NCBI GenBank assembly: GCA_963682055.1
Contig: OY821740.1
Coordinates: forward strand, 43,110,795-43,174,794
Length of the DNA: 64,000 nt
Reading direction: 5' to 3'
Source: Primula veris
Lineage: Eukaryota; Streptophyta; Magnoliopsida; Ericales; Primulaceae
The notes below the pieces were generated by a model. That model did not search any database, was not told the DNA's origin, and saw only the letters and a list, made by a program, of their open reading frames with translations. How positions within the stretch are numbered: position 1 is the stretch's first letter; the number at the start of each line of letters is the position of its first letter. Shown one piece after another: positions 58,075 through 64,000 of this stretch. The position numbers and the translations under genes are program-made.

Positions 58075-61000
58075 ATGTCAGATGATATGCTGTTACAGTT
58101 CTCTTCAAACTCATCGAACCAATCAGATCAGTCTCTCTCTCTACCCACTAAGATCGCTAAGCTCGAAGCTCGTATGGCGGGTAAGACCCCGTCGCAGCTC
58201 GCCACATGGCCATCGCTGCCCAACTGTTCATCCGTCTCCGCCGCTACTGCTGAGGATTTGCCTTCCACCGACTCCGACGACGATGATCATGACGTTAGCA
58301 CCCTTTTACCTTTTTTTTTTTGTAATTGGAGGGATTAAATTGTTGGGTTTATGTGTTTTTATTATTAGCTAGGTTTGTGAAGGCTTAAATTGATATTTTC
58401 ACATTATCTTATAAAATGTGACTGATCAAACCTAGTTATTTTAAGTAATATCTTAAGGCTAAGTAATATCAAATTAGGTTGAGTAATATCTTTAGGCCTA
58501 GTATTTTTTTAAGGCTGATTACAAATAATCCCTAATTATGTTTTGACAGTGGCTTTAAGTTTTCTGGGTTTTCTTCTTAATTGTGGTATTAGATTGTTGG
58601 GTATATGTTGTTTCTGTGAATTTTTTAGATTATATTGATTACTGAAGGCTTATATTGATATTTGCAGGATAATGTAATAAAAACGTGACTGGTCAAACCT
58701 AATTATTGTAAAATACGGCTATGTTGAGTTCTTTACTTATTTATTAAGGCATGGTAATTTTTTAAGGGTTAGATTGATATTTACGAATTGGCCCCGGTTA
58801 TGGTTTGAACAGTAATTTTAAGTTTTATTTTATTTTATACTTAATTAAGGTATTAGATTGTTGGGTTAATGTTGTTTCAGTTTTTTTTTTAATGATTAGA
58901 TAGGTATGTTAAGGCTTATATTGATATTTGTAGACTATCTAATAAAAATGTGACTGGTGAAACCTAGTCATTTTTTAAAATGACTAGGTTGGGTAATTGT
59001 TGAGTGCTATTTTTTCGTAAGGCCTAGTTAATTTTGAAGGCTTAAATGATATTTACAAATTAGGCCTAGTTAGTTTTTAAGGCTTAAATGATATTTACAA
59101 ATTAGCCCTAGTTATGTTTTGACAGTGGTTTTAAGTTTTCTTTTTTGTGTTCTTTTCTTAATTCCGGTATTAAATTGTTGAGCTTATGTTGGTTCTGTAA
59201 TTTTTTAAGATTAGCTAGGTCTGTGAAGGCCTGTATTAGTATTTGGAGATTTTAAATGCAAGTTTGCGACTGGTCAAGCCTAGTCATTTTAAATATGATT
59301 ACATTGAGTAATTGTTGAGCAATTTCTTAAGGCCTAGTTACTTTTTAAGACTTACATTGATATTTATAAAGACTAAACTAGAGGTGTCTTGGGCTTTTGT
59401 TTTGATAACCGGGAACACCTATGTTGAAAATATTTATATTGAAAGTGAAAGTCTGTATTAGGGTTTCTTAAGGTTGGCGAAATGGTTGAAATAGTCATAA
59501 AAGCTTGTAGCTTAATAAGAAGTTTGGACTTTTAATTTGCTAAGTGGGAATTAGGATGCTTCAAATTTGGTATTAGAAGTGGAGGTACTTACAAGGTATT
59601 TGAAGATTGCTTGTAAAAAGTTTGGAATGGTGGCAAATGCTTTAAAGTAAGGGAAATAATAGAACCCAAAACTTTAAATATTGTAATTGTGCTCTAATGT
59701 TTTGGTTCATTGGAATTTGGAGCGCGTGCTCTGCGTGGTTAAATAATTTGTAGTTCACACTTCACATGCTATTTGATAGGGTTTGAATATTACCTTAATT
59801 TTGTTTTTAGTTTGACAATTGACATCAATACTTTTTCCTGCTTTCATGTTAGAATGGAACCGAGTATCTAATACAAGCAAACACTCAAAAACGCCAGAAG
59901 CTGGATGATGATGTTGGTTCATCTATTTTTGAATATGTTGAGGTAAGCTTTGCATATTACTTTTTTTGTTCTCTTCAAAATTTGTGATCACGTCCACTTT
60001 AAGTTACTATATATCTTATTTACTGTTCAGGTTTCATATGCATGTTTGTTTTTAGCCATTGTCATTGTTCTTCCCTTTAAGAACTTCACCTACCAATTCT
60101 TTTATTAATTATTTATTTATGCTGAATGAATCAGCCAGTGGTTGATCGGGATCCCATTCAAAGCTCAGAAGGGAATAAGAGAAGGCAAGGTCGTGGTAGA
60201 GGGAGTAATGGTTCCGGGAGAGGCCGTAGCTCGAGAGCTAATGGTCAAATAAAAACACAAATACCTCAAACGACTAGTTCATCAGCAAATCCTCATTTAA
60301 TAACCTCATTGAGGGAGGTATGATCTTAAAGCCATTGTTCTTGCAAACTACTCTGAAATGTTAATTGTTTGCTTTCTTAAATGACTAATTTATCACCAAA
60401 TCCTCATAGTTGGAAAGCTTAAGAAAGCATCAGAGTTACTTCATTCGCTAATGGGTGTAAAGGTGTTAACTGAAAAATTTGAAAGTATTTACCATTGTGT
60501 CTAAGAAGTTATTAACAGGTCTATTCTGATAAGATATCATGTCAATGTTCAAAATTTGGGGTCTTAATCCAATTTACTATCGATAAAGTTTGTATTATCA
60601 GTGTTTCATATGGTTTGTTGTCAGCGATGCGTCTAGTTTTATGTTCATGTTACATCAACTTAGATTTTGCGTTTGCATCCAGCGATGTTACTTACCTTCG
60701 AGGTCATTATGTTGTGGGACAATTGGGTTCTTTTGAGTGTATTTGGTTGTTATATTTTTTTCTGGACATTACGGTACTGTGATTTCTCCTCAAACAGTGA
60801 TGGCATTTTTAATTCCACCATTCCAGCAATCAAGTTACTTTCTGGTGTCAGTATTAAGTTATGCTATGTATTTCATCGGGGGACTGAGCTTTTTTGTTTC
60901 TCTAATTCATAGGACAATTGTTCCAAAGATCCACATGGGGTTAATGACCGTTTCGCATTGGAGGTGTGTTTACTTTTACTTTTAATGATGTTTTGACCAT

Positions 61001-63816
61001 TTCTGAGTACAAAGATCTGATTATGGTGGGAATTGTGGTGAAAAGTTGTATTTTCGGCGTCTCACAGATATATGTGTTTTTGTTGTCCTACTAAACTGTT
61101 AGGAGCAGAATAAGGTTTTACTCGCAAAAGTTGCCGAATTAGAAGAGAGCCTCAAGAGTTCCCATAAAGAGGCATCTGATCATAAAGAATTATACCACGA
61201 GACAGAAAAGGTTATCTTCTTATTTGTTAAATTCATTGTCTCAAGATTTTCTTTTACTGTGATGCTTGGGATCTTACTTAAGTTTGTTTATATTTTGCTC
61301 AGGAGTTGAAGGAAGTTAAAGACTATGAACTGCAAATGAAGCCTAAGGTAATCGGTTTTCTAAGTTAGAGGTTTGAATTGATAATGAAGATTGCCATCTC
61401 TTTATTGAATGAAGTTTCTTTGATTGGCATGAATAGTATGCAAGGGTTCAACTTAATAATGAAGTATACTAGCCGTATCAAATGAAATAGAGGAACTTAT
61501 GAACTTGGCAAATTTCAAGGACGATGCATTTAGTGGTGGACCACAAAACATTATCTGGGTATCTCAATAGATGAAATGTTACACGAGTTTTGTTCTTTAC
61601 CACTAGTGTAGTACTGGTATAGTAATAGTGTGTATTGTTCTTAATTAAGATCAGTGGGAGTACGATTGCAATAGATGTTTGTTCTTTTCAAAAGAATTAG
61701 AAATAGAAGTCAACCTGTTCAAGTTGAGGATTGCATCAAAGGCTATCACTGTTCTTTATATTCCTTGTTTTCAGTATCCAGGATGAATTTATCCATTTAT
61801 CTGGTTAAGTTTTTTTTTTTACTTTTAAAATAACCGGATAATTTTTTTTTACTTTAAAAATAACTGGGTAATTTTTTTTATTTTTTTTACTGTGTCCTGA
61901 TTTGCCAATCATTTAATCATGCAGAGAACAAAGATAATATCCGACCTTTTAATCTCTGTTTCAAAAGCTGAAAGACAGGAAGCAAGACTGAAAGTGCGAC
62001 AGGATTCGCTGAGACTTGGCAATGTAGGAATAATCAGGTAGATATTCATCTGTCCAACTCTGTAAATTCCTGGTAAATGGTCATTTGTGTATGTATCTCT
62101 GTATATTATGGCTTTCACTATATGTTTTGCGTCCTCATTTTCTTTTCTCTCTCACTTGCTTCTTTTTAGAGCTGGAACTATAATATCTGAGTCGTGGGAG
62201 GATGGACAAGCACTTAAAGATTGCAATACTCATCTTGTAAGTCATCTTGCTTGGGTTTCCAGTCATTATATATCATTCCTTGTTTGCCTTTTATTGTCTA
62301 TCCTTTTCATTAAACTTTAGTTTCATGCATTCCGTTTATGAACAAACTTCTTCCATCTCCTAAAAAAAAAAAAACTTCTTCCATGGTTATTTACATAGGA
62401 AAAGAAATGGTTTTCTTCAAAAGTTGTATCGCTGTCTTTTTTTTCAACAAAAACTTTGTTAGGTGGTCTGAAGCATGAAGACTACTAACTGGATTTGTTC
62501 TTTTTTGGTGCCTTTGTAGAAAGATCTATTAGAAATGAAAGAAAACATCGAGCGCCAGCGGAAAACTTTAAAGAAACGCCAATCAGGTAAAAAGATATCC
62601 TTTAACCTAGTTATTATCTTCTGGTTACCTTGTATACTTTCACCGCAGATATAAAATTTGTCTGGCTTAAGCCTGTTAATAAAATGTCATGGAATGTGTT
62701 TTTGAAATTTTCTTTTGGGAAACGCATACTATCAGACAAGAGGGGAGCTCGCAAATTGATAAATTTGTGGAATACTATAACTCCGTGTTTTTTTTTAATC
62801 CTTTATTAGCAGAGACAGGAAGTAGAATAAATCCATATTAACTCTGGTGTTGATTTGTAAAATTCTTAAAGGTTATAGGCTGCCTCCTAACTTCATAAGT
62901 TAAAGAAATTGTTAGATGAATCACAAAAATCACTTTGATTATGAGCACTAGAGATATAATATACCCTTGTTTTCACCTAAAAAATTCATGTGGGATAAAA
63001 AAATCGTTTTCTGATCATTGAAATACTTTTGATTTCAATGGCTGTCCAGTAATCATTTTGGTTGCACATTTCTGTCCTCTTAATCGTTTTGGTTGCACCT
63101 TTTAGATAAGGGTGATGCATCGGATGCTGAGAATGGGTCTCAAGAAGAAGACATACAATACCTGGATGAGGTCTTCAAATCCCGTCTTGCTAGCATCAAG
63201 CGTGTAAGTAACAAACACTTCAATGGGTCTAAATTCATATATACTTGACTTAATTTGACTGAGCAATGTTGTCCTTTAGGAAGAAGAGACTACTATGCGA
63301 GAGAGAGAGCGGTATGAAATAGAGAAGGGCAGGCTTATACGAGAGATGAAACGTATAAGGGACGAGGATGGTTCTCGATTTAACAATTTTCGGATTCTGA
63401 ATCACCGTTATGCGCTCCTAAACCTTCTTGGTAAAGGAGGATTCAGTGAGGTTTATAAGGTCGGTGTTTTTTAGAAAAAAAAAACGTTTAAACATCATTC
63501 ATTAGTTGCAATCCGTATATATCTTTATGTCTCACATGCCCATCCATTTGACACTAAATACCTTTCTTTTTCCCCCTGTTTTTTGTCGCGATAATTTGTT
63601 ACCAGGCTTTTGACTTGGTTGACCATCGTTATGTGGCTTGTAAGATACATGGTCTGAATGCCCAGTGGAATGAAGACAAGAAGCAAAGTTATATAAGACA
63701 TGCCATTAGAGAGTATCAAATTCACAAGACGTTGATGCATCGTCACATTGTGCGGCTTTGGGATATTTTTGAAATTGACCAAAATACTTTCTGCACCATT
63801 CTAGAGTACTGCAATG
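58075..63816 (+). CDS. TSL: TOUSLED-like serine/threonine kinase, 5' part (cut by window end)
   Basis: Twelve exons are visible: 58075-58293, 59853-59942, 60135-60317, 60913-60963, 61103-61210, 61303-61347, 61925-62037, 62170-62236, 62520-62586, 63106-63203, 63280-63459, 63606-63816. All are in phase and encode the first 477 residues. Order: a start with SDDMLLQFSSNSSNQSDQSL and KIAKLEARMAGKTPS resembling what I recall of Arabidopsis TSL, an acidic DSDDDDHD stretch, a basic RGRGRGSNGSGRGR segment (probable nuclear signal), long coiled coils (about 205-400) with RQEARLKVRQDSLRLG and REMKRIRDEDGSRF, then the kinase domain. The Gly loop LLGKGGFSEVYK and the ATP-binding Lys in YVACKIHGLNAQW are present. 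The catalytic loop and activation segment lie beyond 64000. TSL is a nuclear kinase that phosphorylates ASF1/histone chaperone partners and affects floral development. Intron 1 is a tandem array. Confidence 0.92.
58325..59390 (+). repeat. Tandem array of four diverged units in TOUSLED intron 1
   Basis: The motif ATTARATTGTTGRG starts units at about 58333, 58588, 58852 and 59169, giving periods of 255, 264 and 317 bp. Each unit then holds a TTATGTTGTTTCTGTRATTTT-like block, GGCTTATATTGATATTT, GTGACTGGTCAAACCTA, and copies of AAGGCCTAGT. The longer third unit contains an extra repeat of TTAGGCCTAGTTA with TTAAATGATATTTACAAATT. Confidence 0.75.
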
Positions 63817-64000
63817 GTATGAACAGTCGAGAACCGTTTAATAGTCATTTTCTTTTTGAGTTGGTTCCCGTAACATTATGCTTTATATTTTAGGGGGAAT
63901 CTGATTAAATTTGAGACATTGCGGAAAGACGTTTTTAGCAAGTGCTCATGAAAATGCTTTACATATTTTAGCAGGGGTCATCTTTTACTTGAATGATTCT
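63817..64000 (+). other. TOUSLED intron reaching the window end
   Basis: After the donor G|GTATGA the sequence does not resume the kinase domain; no stretch encoding the expected continuation after EYCNG is seen before 64000. This is intron 12 or its start. Confidence 0.7.

Overview
This is a nuclear window from a flowering plant, almost certainly a eudicot. All eight protein-coding genes are plant families split by AT-rich introns, and several have the same exon phases and protein lengths as I recall for Arabidopsis relatives. Gaps and introns are full of MITEs, microsatellites and retroelement remains. I cannot name the species. No RNA gene, CRISPR array or prokaryotic operon was seen. Exon models were built by hand from GT/GC-AG boundaries, reading phase and family similarity.

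Layout: 3140-7345 (+) KIWI/PC4 transcriptional coactivator, 108 aa. 8110-12765 (-) SRT2 mitochondrial sirtuin, 373 aa, with two probable GC-AG introns. 14899-15582 a solo LTR with a perfect 5-bp target duplication. 16744-18864 (+) ATAF1-type NAC factor, 298 aa. 21288-26676 (+) SHV3-like GPI-anchored GDPD-like wall protein, 756 aa. 27844-34264 (-) four-CBS plus PB1 protein (CBSCBSPB3 type), whose first splice junction does not resolve cleanly. 35325-40153 (-) a complete Ty1/copia element with two 344-bp LTRs, PBS, PPT and one gag-pol frame broken by three stop codons. 40690-42287 (-) nepenthesin-type aspartic protease, 446 aa. 46276-55608 (+) CCHC zinc-knuckle protein, about 581 aa. 58075 to beyond 64000 (+) TOUSLED-like kinase, cut by the window end inside the kinase domain.

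The genes are ordinary neighbours, not a pathway. Several are regulators (KIWI, NAC, TOUSLED, sirtuin, zinc-knuckle), but nothing shows they act together.

The most unusual structure is in the zinc-knuckle gene. Its 3.6-kb first intron is a nested tandem array that copies the exon 1/intron 1 boundary eleven more times, many copies keeping an AG-miniexon-GT layout. Near its 3' end a 259-bp duplication with two visible differences adds a second in-frame copy of an 84-nt exon encoding a complete zinc knuckle. The first intron of the neighbouring TOUSLED gene is also a tandem array of about 260-320 bp units. Other points are two GC-AG introns in SRT2, at least five inverted-repeat elements, one MITE family present twice, and microsatellites directly upstream of three start codons.
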